From positions 1 to 64,000 of the forward strand of contig CAJWSY010000001.1 of NCBI GenBank assembly GCA_913045935.1: 64,000 nucleotides of DNA, read 5' to 3'. Of this stretch, positions 1 to 9,309 are shown piece after piece (position 1 is the first letter of the stretch; the number at the start of each line of letters is the position of its first letter). The notes beneath the pieces were generated by a model that saw only the letters and a program-made list of their open reading frames with translations, did no database searches and was not told the DNA's origin. A program made the position numbers and the translations under genes. The stretch comes from an uncultured Chloroflexota bacterium. Its GTDB lineage: Bacteria > Chloroflexota > Dehalococcoidia > Lucifugimonadales > GCA-002694895.

Positions 1-266
1 TCAAATAAATCTTTGTCACCTAAAATACTAACAATTTTGCTTTTATCATTTATCAAAAGTGGAGCAATTCCAATTAGTTTTTGATCATAGTAAAAAAATA
101 TACATCGAATACTGTCAGTATCATTTAAAAATGTATCAACCCAAGCATTATAAAATGGCAGAGAAGTAAAAGGGTTTGGGAATGAAGATCCAATTAACAA
201 TTTATCCCATTCGTGTTTTTTTTCATTTGCCTCAGACCAATTTAGATCTTTGAATTCAATTTTCAT
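1..266 (-). CDS. GNAT-like (CelD/BcsL-type) acyltransferase, N-terminal part only
   Basis: The frame opens with ATG at 266 and runs off the left edge, so only about 88 N-terminal residues are visible. The pattern W-x-x-L then a PNPF-TSLPFY stretch, a W/F aromatic cluster and 'LIGIAPLLI' resembles the N-terminal half of CelD/BcsL-type (FemAB-like) GNAT proteins, which transfer acyl or aminoacyl groups in envelope or polysaccharide assembly. It lies 9 nt downstream of thrC on the same strand and is probably co-transcribed. The catalytic half is missing, so the family call rests on N-terminal resemblance only. Confidence 0.5.
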   Translation of the reverse strand, partial: MKIEFKDLNWSEANEKKHEWDKLLIGSSFPNPFTSLPFYNAWVDTFLNDTDSIRCIFFYYDQKLIGIAPLLINDKSKIVSILGDKDLF

Positions 267-275
267 ATGCTATGT

Positions 276-1322
276 TTATAAATCAAGTATTTGTGTTAGA
301 TCTTTAATTGTTGGTTCAATTTTGTGTTGATGAAATTCTAAATAATTATTAGCCACTTCAGGGTCTTTTAAACCAGACCCAGTCAAAACGCATACTATGA
401 TTTTATCTGAAAAATCATATTTTTGCTCTTTCAAATAATATAATCCAGCAATAGAAATACTTGAAGCAGGCTCAACAAAAATTCCTTCCATAGAAGCTAT
501 TGATTTATAAGCTTCTATAATTTTATCATCTTCTATTGCATGTATAGACCCTTCTGATTCTTCTAATGCTAAGTTTGCTTGTGTCCAACTTGCAGGATTT
601 CCGATTCTTATAGCTGTTGCTATAGTTTGAGGATTTTGAACTTGTTTTTTTTCTACTATAGGAGCAGAATCTTTAGCTTGAAATCCTACCATTTTAGGGA
701 GAGAAGTATTTTTGTGATCATTGTACATCTTATAACCACTCCAATAAGCAGTTATATTACCTGCATTACCTACAGGTAAAAACATTTCATCAGGAGATTC
801 TCCTAATTCATCGATAATCTCAAAAGCTCCGGTTTTTTGCCCATGTATTCTGTTAGGATTTAATGAATTGACCAATTCAATATTATTGTTTTTTTCAGAA
901 ATTTCTTTAACTAAATTTAAAGCCTCATCAAAATTACCATTAATGCTTATTATTTTTGCCCCATAAGCTACAGCTTGAGATAATTTGCCAAGAGCAATTT
1001 TACCTTCCGGTATCAAAACACTAGTATCAATTCCTAAATAAGCTCCATATGCAGCAGCTGATGCGCTAGTATTTCCTGTAGATGCGCAGATGATTTTTGT
1101 TACTTTTTTTTCAAGTGCTTTAGAAACAGCCATAACCATACCACGATCTTTAAAGGAACCCGAAGGGTTGCACCCCTCTAATTTGAAATATAATTCTTTA
1201 CAACCTATTTCATTTATGATATTTCTAGACTTAACTAGCGGAGTAAACCCTTCGCCCATACTTACAATAGGAGTTTTAGAATTTACCGGCAAAAAATTTT
1301 TATATTTCTCTATTAGATTCAT
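276..1322 (-). CDS. thrC: Threonine synthase
   Basis: This 348-aa PLP enzyme of fold type II converts O-phosphohomoserine to threonine. The PLP-binding lysine is K58 in 'SGSFKDRGM', the phosphate-binding loop is the GNTSAS motif near residue 83, and a glycine-rich 'LTGSGLKDP' lies near the C-terminus. The length fits the short bacterial and plant-like class. It is divergent from the ilv-leu operon, with the T-box leader in between, so the two amino acid loci share one intergenic region. No T-box is visible on the thrC side. Confidence 0.93.
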   Translation of the reverse strand: MNLIEKYKNFLPVNSKTPIVSMGEGFTPLVKSRNIINEIGCKELYFKLEGCNPSGSFKDRGMVMAVSKALEKKVTKIICASTGNTSASAAAYGAYLGIDTSVLIPEGKIALGKLSQAVAYGAKIISINGNFDEALNLVKEISEKNNNIELVNSLNPNRIHGQKTGAFEIIDELGESPDEMFLPVGNAGNITAYWSGYKMYNDHKNTSLPKMVGFQAKDSAPIVEKKQVQNPQTIATAIRIGNPASWTQANLALEESEGSIHAIEDDKIIEAYKSIASMEGIFVEPASSISIAGLYYLKEQKYDFSDKIIVCVLTGSGLKDPEVANNYLEFHQHKIEPTIKDLTQILDL

Positions 1323-1389
1323 TTTGTCCCTTTAAAAGTTTTCAAAAAGAAAACTTAATAATTTAATCTATAATTAACCAAAGATAGAA

Positions 1390-1418
1390 TTGACACATAA
1401 CTTTATGTTAATTATCAT
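1390..1418 (+). promoter_or_regulatory. Sigma-70-type promoter of the ilv-leu leader
   Basis: A perfect -35 box TTGACA (1390-1395) is followed by 17 nt and TATCAT (1413-1418), one mismatch from the -10 consensus. A start near 1425 would place the T-box stem I at the 5' end of the transcript. Confidence 0.6.
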
Positions 1419-1439
1419 ATTATCTCACTGAAAATATAA

Positions 1440-1671
1440 AATTCAAAGCGATGATGAGGATTAGTATAAAGAATTTTGTGATTTAGCGAGTCGAGTATGG
1501 TGAAAGTCGATATTGCAAAACTTTAGAACTCACCTCTGAGTGTTACCTTGAATAAAGTAGGGGTAAACGGGTAAGTCCGTTATAGCTTAAATAAGTGGCT
1601 TTCATTAATTGGCAGCAATTAGGGTGGTACCACGGGTAGTATTCCCGTCCCTTTGGGGCGGGTTTTATTTT
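1440..1671 (+). promoter_or_regulatory. T-box leader controlling the ilv-leu operon, predicted leucine-specific
   Basis: The signature T-box sequence AGGGTGGTACCACGGG lies at 1621-1636, immediately before an intrinsic terminator. Upstream, a stem I-like region begins with AGCGATGATGAGGA (about 1447) and includes an AGCGAGTCG...GGTGAAAGTCG distal arm. The specifier region reads GAACTCACCTCTGAGTG, and the best codon choice is CTC (1529-1531), Leu. T-box RNAs sense uncharged tRNA: the tRNA acceptor end pairs with the bulge in the T-box and favours the antiterminator. A Leu specifier fits the downstream ilvBNC-leuACD genes. The specifier was placed by eye without folding. Confidence 0.92.
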
Positions 1672-1672
1672 T
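1644..1672 (+). terminator. Rho-independent terminator of the T-box leader
   Basis: CCCGTCCC (1644-1651) pairs with GGGGCGGG (1655-1662) around a TTT loop, followed by TTTTATTTTTT. The 5' arm overlaps the sequence that would pair with the T-box in the alternative antiterminator, as expected for transcription-attenuating T-boxes. Confidence 0.85.
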
Positions 1673-1686
1673 TAAAAAAGGGAAAA

Positions 1687-3390
1687 ATGAATAAAGAAAT
1701 CATTAAAAATGGATCACAAATAGTTTGTGAATCCTTATTAAAAGAAAATGTTGAACATATCTTTGGAATTCCTGGTGGTGCGATTCTCCCTCTATATCAA
1801 GTTCTACCCGAATATCCTGATTTGAAACATATACTTGTGCGACATGAGCAAGGTGCTGCGCATGCAGCTGATGCATATGCAAGAGCTACAGGAAAAGCCG
1901 GTGTTGCGTTTGCTACTTCCGGTCCTGGCACAACTAACTTGGTTACAGGAATTGCTACTGCACAAATGGATTCTGTCCCTCTAGTTGCAATAACAGGACA
2001 AGTCGGGAGACCTGTTATTGGAACTGATGCTTTTCAAGAAACTGATATTACTGGAATAACACTTCCAATAACAAAACATAACTACCTTGTTATGGAAACT
2101 AAAGACATTGCAAGCACAATCAAAGAAGCATTTCATATAGCAACAACCGGGAGACCAGGCCCTGTACTAGTAGATATCCCGAAAGATATACTTCAAGAGG
2201 ATGGTATATTTGAATATCCTGAATCAATTAATATCCCCGGATATAAACCTAACAATTCTGTTAATCTCAAGCAGATTAAAAAAGCGACCAAATTGATTCA
2301 AGAGTCTAGTAGACCTGTAATTTTAGCAGGACATGGAATTAAAATTTCTAACGCCTACGATGAATTATTATCATTCGCAGAAAAATGCCAAATTCCAGTG
2401 ATAAATACATTGTTGGGATTAAGTTCTTTTCCAGCTAATCATTATTTGTATTATGGGTGGCCAGGAATGCACGGAATGGCTTATTCAAATCTGATTCTAG
2501 ATCAAGCTGACCTAATAATAGCAGTTGGGATGCGATTTGATGACAGAATAACTGGTAATCCTGAAAAATTTGCCACCTCATCAAAAAAAATACATATTGA
2601 TATTGATGCATCTGAAGTTGGGAAAATAATTCCAGTAGAAGTTCCAATTGTAGCAAATGCTAAGAATGCTCTTAAAGAATTAATATCTGCCGCTCCGGAA
2701 AAAGAGCATACAGAATGGTTAACTCAAATTGACAGAATAAAAAATAATCACCCAACGTTGAAATTACGAGAAACTGATAAATTGATTCCACAATATGTTA
2801 TTAAGCAATTACACGATCTCACTAAAGGACAAGCTATTATCGTAACAGGTGTAGGCCAGCATCAAATGTGGGCTGCCCAACACTATCCTTTCAACGATAA
2901 AAATAAACTCATAACATCGGGTGGAGCTGGCGCAATGGGATATGAAGTTCCCGGTGCACTAGGGGCTCAAGTCGGCAGGCCAAATGAAATGGTTTGGTCA
3001 ATTGCCGGAGATGGTGGATTTATGATGACTATGTCAGAACTCGCTACAATTGCTGAAAATAGACTGCCAATCAAAATAGCAATAATGAATAATGGTTTTC
3101 TTGGAATGGTTAGGCAATGGCAAGAATTATTTTACGAAAAATCTTATGTTTCAACTCAATATAATGGAATTCCAGACTTTGTTAAATTAGCAGAAGCATT
3201 TGGAATCAAAGCTATGAGAGTAAAAGATAAAACACAAGTCAAAGGTGCCATCAATGACGCTGTGACTCACGATGGTCCAGTCCTTATTGATTTCGTTGTT
3301 GAATCAGAAGAAAATGTTTACCCTATGATCCCATCAGGGCAAACTGTTCAAGATATGATGGAAGAACCATCTTCACAGGAAATAAAATAA
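1687..3390 (+). CDS. ilvB: Acetolactate synthase, large catalytic subunit
   Basis: This ThDP-dependent enzyme makes 2-acetolactate (and 2-aceto-2-hydroxybutyrate), the first common step to Val, Leu and Ile. The domain order is that of the family: N-terminal PYR domain with E54 in 'RHEQGAAHAAD', a central FAD-binding domain, and a C-terminal PP domain with the GDG...NN ThDP motif ('AGDGGFMM' to 'MNNGFLG'). I chose the ATG at 1687, giving 567 aa. The frame is open upstream to 1609, but that stretch encodes the T-box and terminator. First gene of a six-gene operon; its stop overlaps the ilvN start by one base. Confidence 0.96.
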   Translation: MNKEIIKNGSQIVCESLLKENVEHIFGIPGGAILPLYQVLPEYPDLKHILVRHEQGAAHAADAYARATGKAGVAFATSGPGTTNLVTGIATAQMDSVPLVAITGQVGRPVIGTDAFQETDITGITLPITKHNYLVMETKDIASTIKEAFHIATTGRPGPVLVDIPKDILQEDGIFEYPESINIPGYKPNNSVNLKQIKKATKLIQESSRPVILAGHGIKISNAYDELLSFAEKCQIPVINTLLGLSSFPANHYLYYGWPGMHGMAYSNLILDQADLIIAVGMRFDDRITGNPEKFATSSKKIHIDIDASEVGKIIPVEVPIVANAKNALKELISAAPEKEHTEWLTQIDRIKNNHPTLKLRETDKLIPQYVIKQLHDLTKGQAIIVTGVGQHQMWAAQHYPFNDKNKLITSGGAGAMGYEVPGALGAQVGRPNEMVWSIAGDGGFMMTMSELATIAENRLPIKIAIMNNGFLGMVRQWQELFYEKSYVSTQYNGIPDFVKLAEAFGIKAMRVKDKTQVKGAINDAVTHDGPVLIDFVVESEENVYPMIPSGQTVQDMMEEPSSQEIK

Positions 3391-3893
3391 TGACTATAAA
3401 AAAACATAAATTAGAAACAAGAACAGTAACCGCCTTGGTTAACGATAAACCGGGGGTTCTAAATAGAATTACAAGTATGTTGAGAAGAAGGGGATTTAAT
3501 ATACAAAGCCTTGCAGTTGGACATAGCGAAATAGAGGATTTGTCTCGTCTAACAGTAATAGTTGAAGGTGGGGACGATATTGTAGAACAAATCACAAAAC
3601 AATTACACAAATTAATTGATGTTATTAAAGTTACTGATATATCTGATGAAAGTATAGTATCAAGAGAACTAGCTTTAATAAAAGTAAAATCTACTCCTGA
3701 AACTAGAAGTGAGATTGTTCAATTAGTATCGATTTACAGAGCAAAAATAATAGATGTTAGTTCTAAGTCCATAATTATCGAAGCAACAGGAGATTATCAA
3801 AAAATCAAAGCACTTCAAGACCTTCTTGAAAATTTTGGTATAACTGAAGTTATGAGGACAGGAATGATTGCTATGAATAGAGAAAAAAATTAA
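3390..3893 (+). CDS. ilvN: Acetolactate synthase, small regulatory subunit
   Basis: This 167-aa protein has an N-terminal ACT domain ('[20 protein letters not shown]...[10 protein letters not shown]') and a C-terminal ALS_ss_C domain, the usual full-length bacterial form. It activates the large subunit and confers feedback inhibition by valine-type amino acids. The start overlaps the ilvB stop (TAATG), which suggests translational coupling for a fixed subunit ratio. It is also often named ilvH; the choice between isozyme names cannot be made here. Confidence 0.95.
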   Translation: MTIKKHKLETRTVTALVNDKPGVLNRITSMLRRRGFNIQSLAVGHSEIEDLSRLTVIVEGGDDIVEQITKQLHKLIDVIKVTDISDESIVSRELALIKVKSTPETRSEIVQLVSIYRAKIIDVSSKSIIIEATGDYQKIKALQDLLENFGITEVMRTGMIAMNREKN

Positions 3894-3912
3894 TTTAAAG
3901 GAAGGCTACAAA

Positions 3913-4911
3913 ATGGCTAAGATGTTTTACGATACAGATGCAGATTTATCTGTTTTAAATAACAAATCAATTGCTGTTATAGGCTACGGAAGTCAGGGTC
4001 ATGCTCATGCTTTAAGTGCTCATGACAGTGGAATAAAAGTTAGAATTGGATTATATGAAGGCAGTAAAAGTTGGGAAAAAGCTGAGCAAGACGGATTAGA
4101 AGTTAATACAGTAGACAAAGTAACAAAATCATCAGATATCATAATGATTCTTTTACCTGACACAGTTCAACCGTCAGTATACGAAGAACTTATAAAGCCA
4201 CATCTTGATGAAAGCAAAACCTTAATGTTTGCTCATGGATTTAACATTCATTATAAAACAATTGTCCCACCAAATAATGTAGACGTAATAATGGTAGCGC
4301 CCAAAGCTCCAGGTCATAGAATGAGAGAAGTTTTCACAAAAGGATCAGGCGTACCTGGGCTATTAGCGATACATCAAAACCCATCAGGAACTGCTGAAGA
4401 AAAAGGACTTGCGTACGCTAAATCTGTTGGTTGTACAAGAGCAGGAGTACTTACCACAACATTTAAAGAAGAAACTGAAACTGATTTATTTGGCGAACAA
4501 TCAGTGTTATGCGGAGGAACTGCTCAATTGGTCAAATATGCATTTGAAACATTAGTTGAAGCAGGTTATCAACCAGAATCTGCTTATTTTGAATGTCTTC
4601 ACGAATTAAAACTTATTGTAGACCTGATGTATGAAGGTGGGCTAGACTATATGAGATATTCTATAAGTACTACTGCAGAATACGGAGATTTAACAAGAGG
4701 TCCAATGATTATAGACGAATCTGTAAAAGAGAATATGAAAAAAGTACTTAGCGATATTCAGGATGGAACTTTTGCTAAAGAATGGATCGCAGAAAATGAC
4801 GAAGGTTTACATCGTTTTGAAAAGCTTAGAAAAGAAAATAGTTCACACCCTATTGAAAAAATTGGTAAAGAATTAAGAGACATGATGCCATTTTTAAAAG
4901 ATACAGAATAA
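3913..4911 (+). CDS. ilvC: Ketol-acid reductoisomerase, class I
   Basis: At 332 aa this is the short class I form. The N-terminal Rossmann domain has '[12 protein letters not shown]', and the coenzyme loop '[11 protein letters not shown]' carries Arg and Ser residues usual for NADPH-using enzymes. The helical knotted domain has the metal-binding '[12 protein letters not shown]' and '[17 protein letters not shown]'. It isomerises and reduces acetohydroxy acids to 2,3-dihydroxy acids. It lies 19 nt after ilvN with an AAGGA-type ribosome site. No ilvD for the next step lies in this window. Confidence 0.96.
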   Translation: MAKMFYDTDADLSVLNNKSIAVIGYGSQGHAHALSAHDSGIKVRIGLYEGSKSWEKAEQDGLEVNTVDKVTKSSDIIMILLPDTVQPSVYEELIKPHLDESKTLMFAHGFNIHYKTIVPPNNVDVIMVAPKAPGHRMREVFTKGSGVPGLLAIHQNPSGTAEEKGLAYAKSVGCTRAGVLTTTFKEETETDLFGEQSVLCGGTAQLVKYAFETLVEAGYQPESAYFECLHELKLIVDLMYEGGLDYMRYSISTTAEYGDLTRGPMIIDESVKENMKKVLSDIQDGTFAKEWIAENDEGLHRFEKLRKENSSHPIEKIGKELRDMMPFLKDTE

Positions 4912-4929
4912 TAAGAGGCTAATTTAATT

Positions 4930-6453
4930 ATGAGTAAAAATAATCAAATACTTATTTTTGACACAACATTAAGAGATGGCGAGCAATCAGCTGGCATAGG
5001 ATTAACAAAATCAGAAAAAATCGAAATCGCTTATCAACTTCAAGAATTAAATGTTGATATAATCGAAGCTGGATTTCCTGCGTCATCACCAGGTGATTTC
5101 GAGTCTGTAAAAGAAATTTCTAAATTAATAAAAGGTCCAAAAATTGCTGCTCTTGCTCGATGTGTACCATCTGATGTGGATTCTGCATGGGAAGCCATCA
5201 AAAAATCAGAAAACCCTAGAATACATGTATTTGTTAATAGTTCTGACATACAAATAATAAATCAGTTGAAAAAGAATAGAGAAGAAGTACTTGATATGGC
5301 TGTTTATTGTGTAGAACAAGCGAAAAAATACTGTGATGATGTGGAATTTTCACCAATGGATGCATCAAGAACAGACATGGATTTTTTGTATCAATTAATA
5401 GAGGCAACTGTAAAAGCAGGAGCAACTACAATAAATATACCCGATACGGTAGGCTACACAATGCCCTGGGAATTTAAACAAAGAATCGAAGACATAATTA
5501 ATAATGTCCCCGGAATGAATGATGTAATAACTAGCGTACATTGCCATAACGACTTAGGCTTATCTGTTTCAAATAGTCTAGCTGCAGTCACAGCAGGAGC
5601 AAGACAAATTGAAGGATGTATAAATGGCTTAGGTGAAAGAGCAGGAAATGCTGCATTAGAAGAAGTTATTATGGCTATTGATACTAGAAAAGATTTGTTG
5701 AATGTTTCAACAAATATAAATACAAAACAGATATATAAAACAAGTCGCTTAGTTAGTGATATAACAGGGTTCCCTGTACAACCCAACAAAGCAATAGTTG
5801 GAGCAAATGCATTCAGGCATGCCTCGGGAATACATCAAGATGGTGTTATTAAATCAAAATCAACGTTTGAAATCATGGATCCTGAATCCATAGGATTGAC
5901 AGGAAATGCCTTAGTTCTTAGTAAATTAAGTGGAAGAGCAGGATTAAAATCTAGGCTAGAAGATTTAGGGTATAATCTTACAAAAGAAGAACTAGATAAA
6001 ACATTTGAAGATTTTAAAAATCTTGCTGACAAAAAAAAGGAAGTTACAAATCAAGATCTTGAAATATTAATGTCTGACCAAAAAAGATCAGAAAGATCAA
6101 AAAAGAATTTTGAATTAATTTCGGTTGAAATAGAATCAGGATCTGAGAAAAATCCAACAGCTATAGTAAAAATTAAAAATAACGCAACTAATAAAGTGGA
6201 ATCATCAACTTCATCAGGAACAGGCCCAGTAGATGCTATATATAAAGCTATTGACCAATTAATTGATATCAAAGTAACTCTTAATGAATGGAGAATTGAA
6301 GCTGTTACAGAAGGGATAGATGCAATAGGAGATGCGATTGTAAGGTTAGAAAGTAATGACCTTAACGTCATTGGTAGAGGTTCTGACACGGACATCTTGG
6401 TATCAAGTGCAAAAGCTTATATCGACGGACTAAACAAATTAACAAGTAACTAA
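4930..6453 (+). CDS. leuA: 2-Isopropylmalate synthase
   Basis: This 507-aa protein condenses 2-oxoisovalerate with acetyl-CoA, the committed step of leucine synthesis. The TIM barrel starts with 'DTTLRDGEQSAGIGL', and the metal-binding HxH motif is in 'VHCHNDLGLSVSN'. The linker holds 'ASGIHQDGV', and a C-terminal LeuA regulatory domain (roughly residues 370-507) would bind leucine. The length and motifs fit leuA rather than citramalate synthase. It is the fourth gene of the operon, with 18 nt to ilvC and 6 nt to leuC. Confidence 0.94.
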   Translation: MSKNNQILIFDTTLRDGEQSAGIGLTKSEKIEIAYQLQELNVDIIEAGFPASSPGDFESVKEISKLIKGPKIAALARCVPSDVDSAWEAIKKSENPRIHVFVNSSDIQIINQLKKNREEVLDMAVYCVEQAKKYCDDVEFSPMDASRTDMDFLYQLIEATVKAGATTINIPDTVGYTMPWEFKQRIEDIINNVPGMNDVITSVHCHNDLGLSVSNSLAAVTAGARQIEGCINGLGERAGNAALEEVIMAIDTRKDLLNVSTNINTKQIYKTSRLVSDITGFPVQPNKAIVGANAFRHASGIHQDGVIKSKSTFEIMDPESIGLTGNALVLSKLSGRAGLKSRLEDLGYNLTKEELDKTFEDFKNLADKKKEVTNQDLEILMSDQKRSERSKKNFELISVEIESGSEKNPTAIVKIKNNATNKVESSTSSGTGPVDAIYKAIDQLIDIKVTLNEWRIEAVTEGIDAIGDAIVRLESNDLNVIGRGSDTDILVSSAKAYIDGLNKLTSN

Positions 6454-6459
6454 ATTATT

Positions 6460-7869
6460 ATGAGTAACACAAATCCCAAAACATTATTCGAAAAAATATG
6501 GGAAAAACATATTGTAGACGAAAAAGAGGGACAGCCTACATTACTTTATGTCGACCTTCACATGATTCATGAAGTAACTTCTCCTCAAGCCTTTGAAGGC
6601 TTGAGATTGTCAAACAGGAAAGTCAGAAGACCTGATTTAACAATAGCTGTAGCTGATCACGCGATTCCAACTTGGAAAGGTCGTGATCCTATTTCAGATC
6701 CAATAGCAAAACAACAAGTAGAAACACTATCTGAAAATTGCAAAGAATTTGGTGTGACTCTTTATGATATGTACCATAAAAACCAAGGAATAGTACATGT
6801 AATTGGTCCTGATCTAGGACTTACCCAGCCAGGTAAAATAATTGTTTGTGGTGACAGTCATACCTCAACACATGGTGCTTTTGGTGCTTTTGCTATGGGT
6901 ATAGGTACATCAGAAGTAGAACATGTACTAGCTACACAAACTCTCAGGCAATTCAAACCAAAAACTATGAATATAAATATTAATGGAAATTTACCTAATG
7001 GAGTAACGGCTAAAGATCTAATACTTGGAATAATAAAAAATATAGGAATCAGTGGAGCCGTGGGACATGCAATAGAATATACAGGTGAAGCGATAACTAA
7101 TTTAAGCATGGAAGGAAGAATGACTGTTTGCAATATGTCTATAGAAGCTGGCGGTCGTGCTGGAATGATTGCCCCCGATGATAAAACTATAAATTATTTA
7201 AAAAATAAACCTTTCGCACCTAAAGGTGATGATTTTAGAATAGCTACAGATGAATGGTTGAATTTAAAAACAGATCAAAATGCACAATATGATACACAAA
7301 TAAATATAGATGGGAATGAATTTGAACCTTTTGTTACATGGGGTACAAACCCAGGAATGGTTGCTCCTATTACAGGGAAAATACCTGATCCTAAAAACTC
7401 TCAAGACGAAGATGAAAAATCTTCAATAATAAAAGCCTTGGAATATATGGGATTAAAGGCAAATACAAACATACAAGACATAGAAATCGATAAAGTATTT
7501 ATTGGTTCATGTACAAATTCTAGGATTGAAGATTTAGAAGCTGCTGCCGAGGTAGTTAAAAATAAAAAAGTAAATTCTTCTGTAAGTGCGATGGTTGTTC
7601 CTGGATCTACTTTAGTAAAAAAGATAGCTGAAGATAAAGGATTAGACAAAATATTTATAGAAGCAGGATTTGAATGGAGAGAAGCTGGTTGTTCTATGTG
7701 TTTAGGAATGAATCCAGATATTTTATCTCCTAAAGAAAGATGTGCTTCAACTTCAAATAGAAACTTCGAAGGCAGACAAGGTAAAGATGGAAGGACTCAT
7801 TTAGTTAGCCCACAAATGGCGGCAGCTGCAGCTATAGCCGGACATTTTGTTGATACACGTGAGATATAA
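6460..7869 (+). CDS. leuC: 3-Isopropylmalate dehydratase, large subunit
   Basis: This 469-aa aconitase-family subunit carries the [4Fe-4S] cluster. The cysteine ligands are visible as '[13 protein letters not shown]' and '[13 protein letters not shown]', with '[21 protein letters not shown]' in the first domain. With LeuD it isomerises 2- to 3-isopropylmalate. Its stop codon is directly followed by the leuD ATG, so the subunits are translated as a pair. leuB, which completes the pathway, is not in this window. Confidence 0.96.
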   Translation: MSNTNPKTLFEKIWEKHIVDEKEGQPTLLYVDLHMIHEVTSPQAFEGLRLSNRKVRRPDLTIAVADHAIPTWKGRDPISDPIAKQQVETLSENCKEFGVTLYDMYHKNQGIVHVIGPDLGLTQPGKIIVCGDSHTSTHGAFGAFAMGIGTSEVEHVLATQTLRQFKPKTMNININGNLPNGVTAKDLILGIIKNIGISGAVGHAIEYTGEAITNLSMEGRMTVCNMSIEAGGRAGMIAPDDKTINYLKNKPFAPKGDDFRIATDEWLNLKTDQNAQYDTQINIDGNEFEPFVTWGTNPGMVAPITGKIPDPKNSQDEDEKSSIIKALEYMGLKANTNIQDIEIDKVFIGSCTNSRIEDLEAAAEVVKNKKVNSSVSAMVVPGSTLVKKIAEDKGLDKIFIEAGFEWREAGCSMCLGMNPDILSPKERCASTSNRNFEGRQGKDGRTHLVSPQMAAAAAIAGHFVDTREI

Positions 7870-8484
7870 ATGAAACCAATCAACCGACATAAAGGTAAAG
7901 TTGCACCATTAGATATGGTAAACGTAGATACAGATCAAATTATACCAAAGCAATTTTTAAAAAGAATTGAAAGAACAGGGTATGGACAATTTTTATTTTA
8001 TGATTGGAGATTCAATGAAGATGGATCAATAAACACTTCTTTTATTTTAAAAAAAGAAAAATATAAGAATTCTTCTATTCTTGTTACCGGAGATAATTTT
8101 GGATCTGGGTCCTCACGTGAGCATGCTCCATGGGCATTAGGTGATTATGGGTTTCAAATAATTATTGCACCTAGTTTTGCTGATATCTTCTATAACAATT
8201 GTTTCCAGAATGGATTGTTACCGATTGTATTAGATAAAGAAATAGTAAAAAAAATAATTAATAAAACAACTAATGAAAATGAATTTAATTTAAATATAGA
8301 TTTAGAATCTCAAATGATTTGGGATGATACAGAAGAAATATCAATAAATTTTGATATTGAAGAATTTCGAAAATATTGCCTATTAAATGGCTTAGATGAT
8401 ATAGGTCTCACTCTCAATGAAGAAAACAAAATAAAATTATTTGAGAATAAAAGATCTAAAACCGGTGGCGTAATTTCAATATAG
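7870..8484 (+). CDS. leuD: 3-Isopropylmalate dehydratase, small subunit
   Basis: This 204-aa swivel-domain subunit has the characteristic 'DTDQIIPKQFLKRI' and 'GDNFGSGSSREHAPWAL' motifs that shape the substrate pocket. It has full bacterial length. It is the last gene of the ilv-leu operon. The following 86 bp to the convergent HAD gene are AT-rich, and I see no strong terminator hairpin there. Confidence 0.95.
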   Translation: MKPINRHKGKVAPLDMVNVDTDQIIPKQFLKRIERTGYGQFLFYDWRFNEDGSINTSFILKKEKYKNSSILVTGDNFGSGSSREHAPWALGDYGFQIIIAPSFADIFYNNCFQNGLLPIVLDKEIVKKIINKTTNENEFNLNIDLESQMIWDDTEEISINFDIEEFRKYCLLNGLDDIGLTLNEENKIKLFENKRSKTGGVISI

Positions 8485-8570
8485 CTTATTTATATTAATT
8501 ATCTTTTTTTATAATCATTTTCTTACTTTAAGCACTAAGTGTATTGAAAATATTAAAATTATAAATGTGC

Positions 8571-9275
8571 TTACAATTTATTATACAAGTCTATAAAATC
8601 TTCAGCTACCAAATCAAAATTATCTAAGTTTTCTGGTTTTTTATAATAAGAAAATTCATTTTTCCTCTCTACATAAAAAGTTTTCAACCCAACATTTTTT
8701 GCTGCTAATAAATCATTTTCATGAGCAGCAACCAGTGCTACTTCTCCCTCAGCTAGATCAAGATAAGAACATGCTTCTTTATATACCAATGGATTAGTTT
8801 TGTATTTTTTAAATATATCTCCAGAAAAAATAAAGTCCCATTTTAATTTTGAATATTTGCTCATATTAAGTAACAGTGAAAAATTCCCATTCGACAAGGT
8901 CCCTATTGAGTATTTGTTTTTTAGTAAATTTAGGCCTTCAACAGTATCTGGCCACGGATTTAATTTATGCCAAAGTAAATTAATTTCTTTTTTTTGTGAG
9001 TCATTTAGAAATTCAAAGTAATTTTCTTTTTTTAAAATTTCAATAAGCTTTGAATAATGTACATCATCTATTTTTTTCCATTGTTCCTTCCCTGAATTAA
9101 AATCTTGAATGAATTCTGTATATCCTTTTCTCCATTCTACGGCAAATGATTCTAAATCTTGTTCACTCGGGTTATTAGGAATTAATTCTTTTAACCCATT
9201 TTTTATACTACTCCTCCAGTCCACAACTGTACCGAATACATCAAAAATAAGAGCTTTAGGATTATTGATTTTCAT
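8571..9275 (-). CDS. HAD-superfamily hydrolase, haloacid dehalogenase type II-like
   Basis: At 234 aa it matches the type II 2-haloacid dehalogenase subfamily in length and order: motif I 'ALIFDVFGTVVDWRSS' with nucleophile D14 by alignment, motif II Ser/Thr in 'IGTLSNGNFSLLL', a lysine in the 'YKTNPLVYKEA' stretch, and motif III in 'GEVALVAAHENDLLAAKNVG'. Members hydrolyse C-halogen bonds or small phosphates. The substrate cannot be read from the sequence. It is convergent with leuD and downstream of accDA on the same strand with a 34-bp gap. Confidence 0.8.
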   Translation of the reverse strand: MKINNPKALIFDVFGTVVDWRSSIKNGLKELIPNNPSEQDLESFAVEWRKGYTEFIQDFNSGKEQWKKIDDVHYSKLIEILKKENYFEFLNDSQKKEINLLWHKLNPWPDTVEGLNLLKNKYSIGTLSNGNFSLLLNMSKYSKLKWDFIFSGDIFKKYKTNPLVYKEACSYLDLAEGEVALVAAHENDLLAAKNVGLKTFYVERKNEFSYYKKPENLDNFDLVAEDFIDLYNKL

Positions 9276-9309
9276 TGATTAGTTTTAGCACCTTTTTGTT
9301 ATAGAATAA

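Noticed and set aside
1609-1686. An in-frame 26-residue N-terminal extension of ilvB
   Set aside because: It is translated from the T-box and terminator sequence. Acetolactate synthases start at the position of the ATG at 1687.
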